Shown: in pieces, positions 1-7,539 of the stretch
Position numbering within the stretch: position 1 is the stretch's first letter
How the letters are laid out: the number at the start of each line of letters is the position of its first letter
Position numbers and translations under genes: made by a program
From: CAYLLN01 sp040901775
GTDB taxonomy: Bacteria > Planctomycetota > Planctomycetia > Pirellulales > Pirellulaceae
Length of the DNA: 13,316 nt
Assembly (NCBI GenBank): GCA_040901775.1
Contig: JBBDYF010000269.1
Location: forward strand, 1-13,316
Direction: 5' to 3'
Notes under the pieces: generated by a model
The model's database searches: none
Seen by the model: only the letters and a program-made list of their open reading frames with translations
What the model was told of the DNA's origin: nothing

Positions 1-207
1 TTCGTTATAATCCCTGAGCATTAGATTCGGGAAGTTATTTCGTTGGCGTTCCTTACCAAAGTCAATCGCCACCTCGTCCATGATTCGTCACCCACGGCCA
101 CCACCGCTTAAGTCTTCTACCTCTTCTAGCCGGGAGCGCGATTAGCATAACGTTTAGCGATATAACTCTCGGTAGGTAAAAGAGTTGCATCGAAGGAGGG
201 GACCGCA

Positions 208-237
208 TTGACGAAAAAAAACATTCGTATTAGCTGA
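208..237 (+). CDS. possible nine-residue leader peptide ORF
   Basis: A TTG codon at 208 lies 8 bases after AAGGAGG (193-199), by far the best Shine-Dalgarno match in a window where most genes lack one. The frame reads Met-Thr-Lys-Lys-Asn-Ile-Arg-Ile-Ser and then stops with TGA at 235-237. It is in frame with the amidohydrolase downstream. It could be a leader peptide, the broken start of a lost gene, or chance. No attenuator-type hairpin was evident between it and position 400, so the call is weak. Confidence 0.2.
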   Translation: MTKKNIRIS

Positions 238-390
238 TCGCCTGTCCGCGGAAGGATCGCGAGCGGAACGGAGACTCAAGTCGAATCTCAGGGAATTCGG
301 GCTCGTTTGCCTTGTTGCCTTTTGTTCAAACCGTCCTCACAATTGCTTGCGCAGACACCGCATCCTCTCTCCTCAATGATGTTGAAGTAC

Positions 391-394
391 GGAG
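391..394 (+). promoter_or_regulatory. ribosome binding site of the amidohydrolase
   Basis: GGAG lies five bases upstream of the ATG at 400. This favours 400 over the alternative in-frame starts TTG 307, ATG 376 and ATG 379. The Tat motif sits at residues 8-14 counted from 400, as expected for a real N-terminus. Confidence 0.5.
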
Positions 395-399
395 CAGCA

Positions 400-1383
400 A
401 TGAACGGGCCACCGACGATATCCCGCCGTGCGTTTCAGCTTTCAATTGCTGCCGTTGTCGCCGCTGCCGCTGCTAGGCAGCGTGCCCTCGCCGCCGCCTT
501 TCCCGCCGGCGACTACGTCGATATGCACACGCATCTCGGCCAGACCTGGAACCACACCGTGCCGCTCACCGCCGAGGGGCTGTTGCGGTGGATGGACGCC
601 CACAAAATTGCCCAGGCGATCGTCCTGCCGTTGGTCTCGCCCGAGTCGTCCAGCTACTTGCTCACCACCGATTTCGTGCTGACGCAAACGAAGCCCTATC
701 GCGACCGGCTGATTCCGTTCTGCTGCGTCGATCCGCGCACCAGCTATAGCGGCATTGGCGCGGCAGGTCCCGCCGCGACGCGGCTCCACAAGGGGCTGGT
801 CGCCATGCTGAAAAAATACATCGACGCCGGCGCCAAGGGCTTTGGCGAGCACAAGCCGGGCGTCGCCTTCGACGATCCGCGCAACATGCTGCTCTACGCC
901 GCCTGTGCCGAGGTGAAACTGCCGCTCCTCTTCCACATCGACAACCAGCGCAACACCGACCAGCCGGGATTGCCCGGCCTGGCCAAGGCGCTGGCCGAGC
1001 ATCCCGCGTGCAACTTCATCGGCCACGGTCCCGGCTGGTGGGCCTCGATCAGTGGCGACGTGACGCAGACCGGCCTGGGTGGTTATCCCAAAACGAAGGT
1101 TGCCCCCGGCGGCGCGATCGACGCCCTGATGGAGAAGTTTCCCAACCTGTATGGCGATCTGTCGGCCGGCAGCGGGGCGAGCGCCATCAGCCGCGATCTG
1201 GCGTTTGGCCGCGAGTTTCTCCTCCGCCGGCAGGACCGGATTATGTTTGGCACCGATTTTCTCGCACCCGAACAAGTGGTGCCGCAGTTCGAGCTATTTG
1301 AAGACAAGTTGGCCGATCTGCCGGCTGAGGTGAAAGCCAAAATCTTTCGCGATAACGCCCGCCAACTGCTGAGGCTGGGTTGA
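400..1383 (+). CDS. Tat-exported amidohydrolase (Amidohydro_2 family)
   Basis: A 327-residue metal-dependent hydrolase of the amidohydrolase superfamily with a TIM-barrel fold (Amidohydro_2 type). The N-terminus has a twin-arginine signal, Ser-Arg-Arg-Ala-Phe at residues 8-12, then an Ala-rich hydrophobic stretch to about residue 33, so export of the folded, metal-loaded enzyme is likely. The metal set appears complete: His43-x-His45 after strand 1, His179, His209 (in Ile-Gly-His-Gly) and Asp286 (in Phe-Gly-Thr-Asp-Phe). Lys152 in Gly-Glu-His-Lys-Pro could also contribute. The start at 400 is chosen from GGAG at 391-394 and the Tat motif. It lies 70 bp upstream of the histidine kinase on the same strand, but nothing links their functions. 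The substrate is unknown; related enzymes hydrolyse or decarboxylate small ring or amide compounds. The family call is firm, the reaction open. Confidence 0.85.
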   Translation: MNGPPTISRRAFQLSIAAVVAAAAARQRALAAAFPAGDYVDMHTHLGQTWNHTVPLTAEGLLRWMDAHKIAQAIVLPLVSPESSSYLLTTDFVLTQTKPYRDRLIPFCCVDPRTSYSGIGAAGPAATRLHKGLVAMLKKYIDAGAKGFGEHKPGVAFDDPRNMLLYAACAEVKLPLLFHIDNQRNTDQPGLPGLAKALAEHPACNFIGHGPGWWASISGDVTQTGLGGYPKTKVAPGGAIDALMEKFPNLYGDLSAGSGASAISRDLAFGREFLLRRQDRIMFGTDFLAPEQVVPQFELFEDKLADLPAEVKAKIFRDNARQLLRLG

Positions 1384-1453
1384 GCGTGTCGCAGGATGTT
1401 CTGAATGATCCGTCGAGAGAATTAAAGCGATTGCCTCCTCGGCATGCACTAGA

Positions 1454-4400
1454 ATGCCCAGGATGGAGCAATCACCGCTGGTTGAGGACATTCAAAACTA
1501 CGCTCAGAACATCGTCGATACGGTGCGCGAGCCCCTGTTGATTCTGGATGCCACGCTCCGCGTCAGGTCCGCCAACCGTGCCTTTTACCAGACGTTCCAC
1601 GTCTCGCCCGCGGAGACCGAGGGCCGCCTGATTTACGAGCTGGGCAACGGCCAGTGGGACATCCCCGATTTGCGGACCCTGCTCGAGGACATCGTGCCCA
1701 AGAGCTCCGTCTTCGACGATTTTGAGCTCGACCACACTTTCCCGGTCATCGGCCGCCGAGTGATGCTGCTCAACGCCCGCAAGCTGCAGGCGGGACACCA
1801 CGGCGAGCTGCTGGTCTTGGCGATGGAAGACGTGACTGGACGCAAAAGAGCAGAAGAAGAACTGCTCAAGGCTGGCGCCTTGCAAAGCGCGATCTTCAAC
1901 AGCGCTAATTTCTCGAGCATCGCTACCGACGAGAAGGGTGTCATTCAGATCTTCAACGTCGGCGCCGAACGGATGCTGGGTTACACCGCCGCCGACGTCA
2001 TGAATAAAATTACGCCGGCCGACATCTCCGATCCGCAGGAAGTGATTGCGCGGGCCAAAACCTTGAGCGCCGAACTGGGGACGACGATCACGCCGGGCTT
2101 TGAAGCGCTCGTCTTCAAGGCCGCGCGGGGGATCGAAGACATCTACGAGCTGACGTACATCCGCCAGGACGGCAGCCGCTTTCCGGCAGTCGTCTCGGTC
2201 ACTGCGCTCCGCGACGCTCAAAGCACGATCATCGGCTATCTGCTCATCGGAACCGATAATACAGCGCGCCAGCAGGCAGAAGAGGCATTGCTCAAGGCGG
2301 GAGCTTTGCAAAGCGCGATCTTCAACAGCGCTAATTTCTCGAGCATCGCTACCGACGAGAAGGGTGTCATTCAGATCTTCAACGTCGGCGCCGAACGGAT
2401 GCTGGGTTACACCGCCGCCGACGTCATGAATAAAATTACGCCGGCCGACATCTCCGATCCGCAGGAAGTGATTGCGCGGGCCAAAACCTTGAGCGCCGAA
2501 CTGGGGACGACGATCACGCCGGGCTTTGAAGCGCTCGTCTTCAAGGCCGCGCGGGGGATCGAAGACATCTACGAGCTGACGTACATCCGCCAGGACGGCA
2601 GCCGCTTTCCGGCAGTCGTCTCGGTCACTGCGCTCCGCGACGCTCAAAGCACGATCATCGGCTATTTGTTGATCGGCACCGATAATACTGCCCGCAAACA
2701 GGTGGAGGCCGAGCGGATGCTCCTCGATCAGCGCGTCCGCGATCAGCAGTTTTACACCCGCTCGCTGATCGAATCGAACATCGACGCCCTGATTACCACC
2801 GACCCACGCGGCATCATTACCGACGTCAACAAGCAGATGGAAGCGCTCACCGGCTGCACGCGAGACGAACTGATCGGCGCGCCGTTCAAGGACTATTTTA
2901 CCGACCCCGAGCGGGCTGAAGCCGGCATCAAGCTGGTGCTGGGGGAACGCAAGCTCACCGACTACGAGCTCACGGCCCGCGCTCGCGACGGTAAGGAAAC
3001 CGTAGTGTCCTACAACGCGAGCACTTTCCACGATCGCGACCGGAAGCTGCAGGGCGTCTTCGCCGCCGCTCGCGATGTCACCGAACGCAAGCGCTACGAG
3101 CAATCGTTGCAGCAAGCCAACCGTGCCAAGAGCGTCTTCTTGGCCAACATGTCGCACGAAATCCGCACTCCCATGAACGCCATCCTGGGATTCTCCCAGT
3201 TGATGCTCCGCGACCAGGATCTGACGCCCCGTCAATTCCAGTATCTGGGCACTATCAACCGCAGCGGCGAGCATCTCCTTGCACTCATCAACGATATTCT
3301 GGAGATGTCCAAGATCGAAGCGGGCCGCACGACCCTGAACCCTTCCACCTTCGACCTCCTCGTCCTGCTCAAAGACCTGGAAATGATGTTTCGCGTCCGT
3401 ACGGACGAGAAGAAGTTATCGTTTTCGGTGGAGACGATCGGCGATGTCCCCCAATTCATCGTGACCGATATCAACAAACTGCGTCAGGTCTTCATCAACG
3501 TGCTGGGCAACGCCGTCAAGTTTACCCAGCAGGGCGCCATTTGCCTGCGCGTGAATGCGGATCGCGCGGGTCCCGCGGGACCTTGGCTCCGAGTCGAAGT
3601 CGAGGATACCGGCCCGGGCATTTCGGCAGACGAGCTGGATCGGCTTTTCCGGCATTTTGAGCAGACCAAGACCGGGCAGCAAACGGGAACCGGCACCGGG
3701 TTGGGCCTGGCCATCAGCCGGGAGTTTGTTCGCCTGATGGGCGGAGACATTACGGTAAGCAGCCAGGTTGGAAAGGGGAGCGTGTTCGTGATTCAGTTGC
3801 CTTTGCAGGAGGGCGAATCCCAAGCGGTCCAAGCGAAAGACAACCCCCGCCATGTCGTCAGGCTCAGGCCCGGTCAAGCGACATGCCGGGTGCTGATTGC
3901 CGACGACATCGAGGATAACCGTCAACTGCTGGCTCAGCTTCTGGCGCCAGTGGGTTTTGAGATTCGCCTGGCGACCAACGGAGCGGAAGCCGTCCAAGAG
4001 TTTGACGCGTGGCGGCCCCATCTGATCCTGATGGACTTTCGCATGCCGGTGATGGACGGCCACGAGGCGATCCGCCGGATTCGGGCCATGGCCGGGGGCG
4101 CGGCCCCCAAGATTATCGCGGTCACTGCCAGCGCGATGGACGACAACCGCCAAGAATTGATGGAGATCGGCGCCGACGATTTTGTTGGCAAGCCGTTCAG
4201 GGAAGCCGAACTTTTTCAAAAGATTCACGCCCACGTCGGCGTGGAATATCTTTACGCCGAAGATTCCACAGTCGCAGGCCAGGAGGAAACTGCTGAGCTG
4301 ACCGCCGAGTCCCTGGCTCTCTGGCCGCGAGACCTCATCGACCCGATGCGTGAAGCCGTCCTCACGGCGGATTTGGACCAGTTGCTGGCCAACATCCAGG

Positions 4401-4507
4401 CGGTGGAAGCCCGCGATCCGCGCGTGGCTAGGGGGTTGCGCCGCCTGGCGGAAGACTTCCAATATCAGAAGCTGCTGGATCTATTCGGCACAGGGAGCCC
4501 TTCATGA
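1454..4507 (+). CDS. soluble multi-PAS hybrid sensor histidine kinase
   Basis: A 1017-residue hybrid kinase. Domain order: a divergent PAS (about 15-130), two near-identical PAS domains (cores 143-262 and 285-404), a fourth PAS (about 425-545), HisKA with phospho-acceptor His568 in Met-Ser-His-Glu-Ile-Arg-Thr-Pro, HATPase_c with the N box near 675 and glycine boxes near 716 and 746, then a receiver domain with Asp817/Asp818, phospho-acceptor Asp861 and Lys913. About 80 helical residues close the protein; they lack a canonical HPt motif. I see no membrane segment or signal peptide, so it should act in the cytoplasm. The catalytic residues look intact. ATG 1454 is taken as start; ATG 1463 is equally possible, and neither has a clear ribosome site. 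Its TGA overlaps the next gene's ATG, so the kinase and the REC-phosphatase are translationally coupled and probably partners. The ligand sensed by the PAS domains is unknown. Confidence 0.93.
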   Translation: MPRMEQSPLVEDIQNYAQNIVDTVREPLLILDATLRVRSANRAFYQTFHVSPAETEGRLIYELGNGQWDIPDLRTLLEDIVPKSSVFDDFELDHTFPVIGRRVMLLNARKLQAGHHGELLVLAMEDVTGRKRAEEELLKAGALQSAIFNSANFSSIATDEKGVIQIFNVGAERMLGYTAADVMNKITPADISDPQEVIARAKTLSAELGTTITPGFEALVFKAARGIEDIYELTYIRQDGSRFPAVVSVTALRDAQSTIIGYLLIGTDNTARQQAEEALLKAGALQSAIFNSANFSSIATDEKGVIQIFNVGAERMLGYTAADVMNKITPADISDPQEVIARAKTLSAELGTTITPGFEALVFKAARGIEDIYELTYIRQDGSRFPAVVSVTALRDAQSTIIGYLLIGTDNTARKQVEAERMLLDQRVRDQQFYTRSLIESNIDALITTDPRGIITDVNKQMEALTGCTRDELIGAPFKDYFTDPERAEAGIKLVLGERKLTDYELTARARDGKETVVSYNASTFHDRDRKLQGVFAAARDVTERKRYEQSLQQANRAKSVFLANMSHEIRTPMNAILGFSQLMLRDQDLTPRQFQYLGTINRSGEHLLALINDILEMSKIEAGRTTLNPSTFDLLVLLKDLEMMFRVRTDEKKLSFSVETIGDVPQFIVTDINKLRQVFINVLGNAVKFTQQGAICLRVNADRAGPAGPWLRVEVEDTGPGISADELDRLFRHFEQTKTGQQTGTGTGLGLAISREFVRLMGGDITVSSQVGKGSVFVIQLPLQEGESQAVQAKDNPRHVVRLRPGQATCRVLIADDIEDNRQLLAQLLAPVGFEIRLATNGAEAVQEFDAWRPHLILMDFRMPVMDGHEAIRRIRAMAGGAAPKIIAVTASAMDDNRQELMEIGADDFVGKPFREAELFQKIHAHVGVEYLYAEDSTVAGQEETAELTAESLALWPRDLIDPMREAVLTADLDQLLANIQAVEARDPRVARGLRRLAEDFQYQKLLDLFGTGSPS
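1880..2239 (+). repeat. 360-bp perfect direct repeat, copy 1 (PAS)
   Basis: Identical base for base to 2306-2665, with an offset of 426 bp (142 codons, in frame). It encodes most of the second PAS domain of the kinase. The sequence on either side of the identical block still encodes the same residues but with different codons. Confidence 0.97.
2306..2665 (+). repeat. 360-bp perfect direct repeat, copy 2 (PAS)
   Basis: Second copy of the 1880-2239 block, with no mismatch when I compared the two line by line. The flanks (2288-2305 and 2666 onward) differ from copy 1 mainly at synonymous positions. Confidence 0.97.
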
Positions 4508-5742
4508 ATCCAGCGAAACCTCCACGCGATTCGAGCCAAGCCGCCAGCATCTTGGTGGTGGACGACACTGCCGCCAACCTGCAGGTGCTGGCTGGCATGC
4601 TCAAGGACCGCGGGTATAAAGTCCGTCCCGTTCCCAGCGGCAAATTGGCGCTCTTGGCGGCTGCCAAGGATCCGCCGGACCTGATCCTGCTGGACATCAA
4701 TATGCCGGAGATGAACGGCTATGAAGTCTGCCAGCACCTCAAAGGCGACGGCCAGCTCCAGGCGATTCCCGTCATCTTCATTAGCGCACTCACGGAACCC
4801 CTGGACAAGGTGAAGGCGTTTTCCACCGGCGGCGTGGATTACATCACCAAGCCCTTTCACATGGAAGAATTGCATGCCCGCGTCGAAACTCACTTGAAGC
4901 TCCGTCGCCTGCAAGTTGAGCTGGAGCAGGCCAACAATCGCCTGGCGCAGGTCAACGATCGGATGTCCCGCGACCTGAAGGCGGCGGCGAAGATTCAGGA
5001 GACCTTCCTGCCTCGCGAGGCGCCACGCGTACCGGGCGTGGAATTCGCCTGGATCTATCGTCCCTGCGACGAGTTGGCCGGCGATGGCCTCAACATCATT
5101 CCGCTCGGCAATGGCCAGGTTGGACTGTACATCCTCGACGTCAGCGGACACGGCGTCGCGTCGGCCCTGCTGTCGGTGACGCTCAGCCGGTTGCTTTCGC
5201 CGCCACCCCTGCCGTTCTCGATTCTGATGCAAGATCGAGGTGGGGAGAACCAGTCCGAAATCACGCCGCCCGCCGAGGTTGCAACCCGCCTGAACCGCCT
5301 TTTCCCATTCGACGTCCAGACGGAGCAGTTAACGACGATGGTCTATGGGATCCTGGACTCCGCGACCGGAATCTTCCGCTATGTTTCCGCAGGGCACCCT
5401 GGCCCCGTGCATCTGCCGTCGAGAGCCGAGCCCGCAATTTTGGAGAGCGACGGATTCCCGCTCGGCTTGACGGACCAGGAGTACGAGGAGCGCACGGTCC
5501 ACCTGGGGGCGGGAGACCGCCTGTACCTTTACTCCGACGGCGTCCCCGAAGCGATGGACGCTGCGGGCCAGCAGTTTGGCAACGCCCGGCTCCTAGAGGG
5601 GATCGGCCAAGCACGATCCGAATCGCTCCAGAAAAGTGTCGTTTCCCTCATGACCCAGCTCACTCAGTGGCAGGGCTCCGAAAGTCCCCAAGACGATATT
5701 TCCATCCTGGCCGTCGAAATCGCAGCGATCAGTAACCCATAA
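4504..5742 (+). CDS. response regulator with PP2C/SpoIIE phosphatase output (RsbU-like)
   Basis: 412 residues. The N-terminal receiver domain (about 15-130) has Asp20/Asp21, phospho-acceptor Asp64 in Leu-Leu-Asp-Ile-Asn-Met-Pro, and Lys116 before Pro-Phe. A helical linker (about 135-165) follows, then a SpoIIE/PPM-type serine phosphatase domain. Metal-site motifs are present: Ala-Gly-Asp194, Asp212-Val-Ser-Gly-His-Gly, Ser-Asp345-Gly-Val and Gln-Asp397-Asp398-Ile-Ser. The usual Gly-Asp-Phe-Tyr-Asp is replaced by Gly-Asp-Gly-Leu-Asn. Family knowledge says such proteins dephosphorylate a STAS-domain anti-anti-sigma factor, here probably under control of the receiver domain. The ATG overlaps the kinase stop in an ATGA junction, with a GGGAG about 6 bases upstream. 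The kinase most likely phosphorylates Asp64, directly or through its own receiver. No STAS protein or anti-sigma kinase is in the window, so the final target is unknown. Confidence 0.92.
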   Translation: MNPAKPPRDSSQAASILVVDDTAANLQVLAGMLKDRGYKVRPVPSGKLALLAAAKDPPDLILLDINMPEMNGYEVCQHLKGDGQLQAIPVIFISALTEPLDKVKAFSTGGVDYITKPFHMEELHARVETHLKLRRLQVELEQANNRLAQVNDRMSRDLKAAAKIQETFLPREAPRVPGVEFAWIYRPCDELAGDGLNIIPLGNGQVGLYILDVSGHGVASALLSVTLSRLLSPPPLPFSILMQDRGGENQSEITPPAEVATRLNRLFPFDVQTEQLTTMVYGILDSATGIFRYVSAGHPGPVHLPSRAEPAILESDGFPLGLTDQEYEERTVHLGAGDRLYLYSDGVPEAMDAAGQQFGNARLLEGIGQARSESLQKSVVSLMTQLTQWQGSESPQDDISILAVEIAAISNP

Positions 5743-5812
5743 GCTCGATTGTGGGACGACGCGGTTAACTCCGGTGCCCATGCCGGCTGGCTGCAAAAGG
5801 ACGAGAACAGCG

Positions 5813-6985
5813 ATGGACCTGTGGCAGTGGCTAGAACCGGCGCTTTTCTGGCTGGCGATCGCGAGCCTGGTTTTGGTATCGCTCTGCACGGCGCTCTTGG
5901 CGCTGGGGGGCTGGCTGACGAAACGGCTGGCCGAGGTGCCGATTCCGGCGCTCGACCAGTGGCCGAGCATTTCGCTGATCGCCCCGGCGCGTAACGAACA
6001 GCGCAACATCGAGTGGGCCGTTCGTTCGCTGATGCGGCTCGACTATCCGCGGCTCGAAATCACGCTCGTCAACGACCGCTCGACCGACCGGACGGGCGAA
6101 ATCCTCGACCGCCTGGCCGCCGAGTTTCCGCAGCTCAACGTCGTCCACTTAACCGAGTTGCCGGCGGGTTGGCTCGGCAAGAACCACGCCCTGCAACTGG
6201 GGGCCGATCGTTCGCGGGGCGAGTGGCTGCTGTTTACCGACGCCGACATCGTCTTCGAGCCGACGGCGCTCCGCCGGGCGATCGGCTACGCGCTGGCTAG
6301 CCGGGTCGATCATCTGGCCGCCACGCCCGACACGCGGATGGCTTCGTGGCTGGTGACGTCGTTCATCGTCACCTTCGCGATGTATTTTTCGCTGTACTGC
6401 CGGATGTGGGCGATCCGCAATCCGAAGAGCGGGGCGCACGTCGGCATCGGCGCGTTCAACCTGGTGCGCGCTGAAGTGTATCGCGCGGTCGGCGGGCATC
6501 ATTCGATCCAGATGCGGCCCGACGACGACCTGAAGCTGGGAAAAATCTTGAAGCGGGCCGGCTACCGGCAAGACATCGTCCAAGGGCAGGGGATGATTGC
6601 GGTCGAGTGGTACCAGTCGCTCGGCGAGCTGATTCACGGCCTGGAAAAGAACTTTTTTTCCGGGGCCGATTACAGCGTGCCGCTGACCGCCTTCTCGTCC
6701 TGCCTGTCGCTCTTGTTCAACGTCTGGCCGTTCGTCGCGGTGTTCATTGTCCCTGGCCCGACGCGGTGGGTCTATGCGGCGGTCTGCCTGACGCTCTGGC
6801 TGACGGCCTGGATGTCGGCCCGCGCGATGAAGGCGCCCCTCTCGTGCGCCCTCGTCTTTCCGCTGGCGGTGCTGTTGTTCGTTTATATTCAGTGGCGAAC
6901 CATGCTGCTGAACTACTACCATAACGGCATCCGCTGGCGCGGCACCCACTATTCGCTGGCCGAGTTGCGGGCGAATAAGGTTTAG
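5813..6985 (+). CDS. membrane glycosyltransferase family 2
   Basis: 390 residues. A membrane helix at about 10-34 is followed by a GT-A glycosyltransferase domain: Ala-Arg-Asn-Glu near 59-62, Asn-Asp-Arg-Ser at 87-90, Thr-Asp-Ala-Asp at 142-145 (metal and nucleotide-sugar site) and Arg-Pro-Asp-Asp-Asp at 235-239. Two to three hydrophobic segments near the C-terminus precede a Trp-Arg-Gly-Thr-x-Tyr-Ser tail. This layout fits processive or lipid-acceptor GT2 enzymes acting at the cytoplasmic face of the inner membrane; hopanoid- and carotenoid-linked GT2 proteins share it. The acceptor cannot be read from sequence. ATG 5813 is chosen over the upstream GTG 5774 because the membrane helix then begins near the N-terminus and AAGGA lies at about 5797-5801. 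It starts 70 bp after the phosphatase gene and may be cotranscribed with it. A hairpin follows the stop. Confidence 0.85.
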   Translation: MDLWQWLEPALFWLAIASLVLVSLCTALLALGGWLTKRLAEVPIPALDQWPSISLIAPARNEQRNIEWAVRSLMRLDYPRLEITLVNDRSTDRTGEILDRLAAEFPQLNVVHLTELPAGWLGKNHALQLGADRSRGEWLLFTDADIVFEPTALRRAIGYALASRVDHLAATPDTRMASWLVTSFIVTFAMYFSLYCRMWAIRNPKSGAHVGIGAFNLVRAEVYRAVGGHHSIQMRPDDDLKLGKILKRAGYRQDIVQGQGMIAVEWYQSLGELIHGLEKNFFSGADYSVPLTAFSSCLSLLFNVWPFVAVFIVPGPTRWVYAAVCLTLWLTAWMSARAMKAPLSCALVFPLAVLLFVYIQWRTMLLNYYHNGIRWRGTHYSLAELRANKV

Positions 6986-6991
6986 AGTGGG

Positions 6992-7013
6992 CCGTCGCGA
7001 GTGGACGCGGCGG
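6992..7013 (+). terminator. hairpin after the glycosyltransferase gene
   Basis: Eight-base stem (6992-6999 with 7006-7013, one G-U pair) and a six-base loop, seven bases after the stop codon. There is no strong T tract behind it, so it is either a weak intrinsic terminator or an RNA 3'-end stabiliser. Confidence 0.4.
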
Positions 7014-7114
7014 ACTACTTGGAAAATGGATTTTCAAGGCATGGCGCCGGTGTCCAATGGCTTCCAAGAGTGCCGTGGCTGAGGCGAATGTTGTCGCGCG
7101 GCTAACTCCACGAA

Positions 7115-7143
7115 TTGACTGACTTCGCCGGGCCGCTTATCCT
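7115..7143 (+). promoter_or_regulatory. possible promoter of the methylase remnant
   Basis: TTGACT (7115-7120), a 17-base spacer and TATCCT (7138-7143) form a fair sigma-70-type promoter. The expected start of transcription falls at about 7150, the ATG itself, so the transcript would be leaderless. No Shine-Dalgarno precedes the ATG, which agrees with that reading. Confidence 0.35.
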
Positions 7144-7149
7144 CTGGGC

Positions 7150-7539
7150 ATGACCATGAAAATCGGGGATTTAGACTTGCCCACGCCGACGCTGGGTACG
7201 ACCGGCAATGACGCCGCACTCGAAAGGATATTCGAATTTGACGCTGAACTGGAATCGCAATTTGGCACGAAACTCAAAATCGACGAAAAGCTGAATCGCA
7301 CGCTTGTCAGTTTTCAGGCCAACAAAGGCCGGGCTTTCTATCGTTGGTTCAAGTACAAGGAGGCGTTTTCCGCCGCCCTCGTCGAGCACCTGCTTGATCG
7401 GTACGAAGTCACCGACGGAGTGCTGCTGGACCCGTTCGCCGGCATAGGAACGGCTTTGTTCGCGGCCGGAGAAATGGGATTGAGTCCACAAGAGCGGCAC
7501 GCAAAGACGCCCACGCGTATCTGGCACTGGGAGAATTGA
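7150..7539 (+). pseudogene. truncated DNA methyltransferase (N-terminal third)
   Basis: Only the start of a DNA modification methyltransferase remains. Residues 61-73 (Arg-Ala-Phe-Tyr-Arg-Trp-Phe-Lys-Tyr-Lys-Glu-Ala-Phe) and motif I, Asp-Pro-Phe-Ala-Gly-Ile-Gly-Thr at 94-101, which binds S-adenosylmethionine, are clear. Homology-like sequence stops near residue 111 (about position 7482). About 18 unrelated residues follow to TGA at 7539, because the DNA there belongs to the endonuclease remnant in another frame. The catalytic (Ser/Asn/Asp)-Pro-Pro-Tyr motif and the rest of the fold, usually another 200 or more residues, are missing, so the product cannot methylate DNA. The region is visibly less GC-rich than its neighbours, which suits a transferred restriction-modification island. 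The methyltransferase call is firm; its target class is not known. Confidence 0.8.

Larger units (their letters stand above)
1..399. other. non-coding leader region
   Basis: About 400 bases with no convincing gene. The stretch is visibly less GC-rich than the genes to its right. It contains a perfect TATAAT at 6-11, whose -35 region would lie at or beyond the window edge, and a TATAAC at 161-166 without a good -35. A strong ribosome-binding-like sequence at 192-201 precedes a nine-codon reading frame, listed separately. The reading frame of the downstream amidohydrolase stays open back to a TTG at 307. That part encodes low-quality sequence before the Tat signal, so I treat it as untranslated. 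Confidence 0.5.

Noticed and set aside
442..1275. Minus-strand open frame of 277 codons
   Set aside because: Shadow of the amidohydrolase, whose metal ligands are all present on the plus strand; long antisense frames are common in GC-rich DNA.
1472..3274. Minus-strand open frame of 600 codons
   Set aside because: It lies antisense to the clearly real kinase. Its duplicated segments merely mirror the PAS repeat, and it has no recognisable domain.
3416..4462. Minus-strand open frame of 348 codons
   Set aside because: Antisense to the HATPase and receiver domains of the kinase.
6986..7149. tRNA or small RNA gene in the gap before the methylase remnant
   Set aside because: I could not fold a cloverleaf or find a T-loop consensus. 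Only the hairpin at 6992-7013 and a promoter-like pair are supported.
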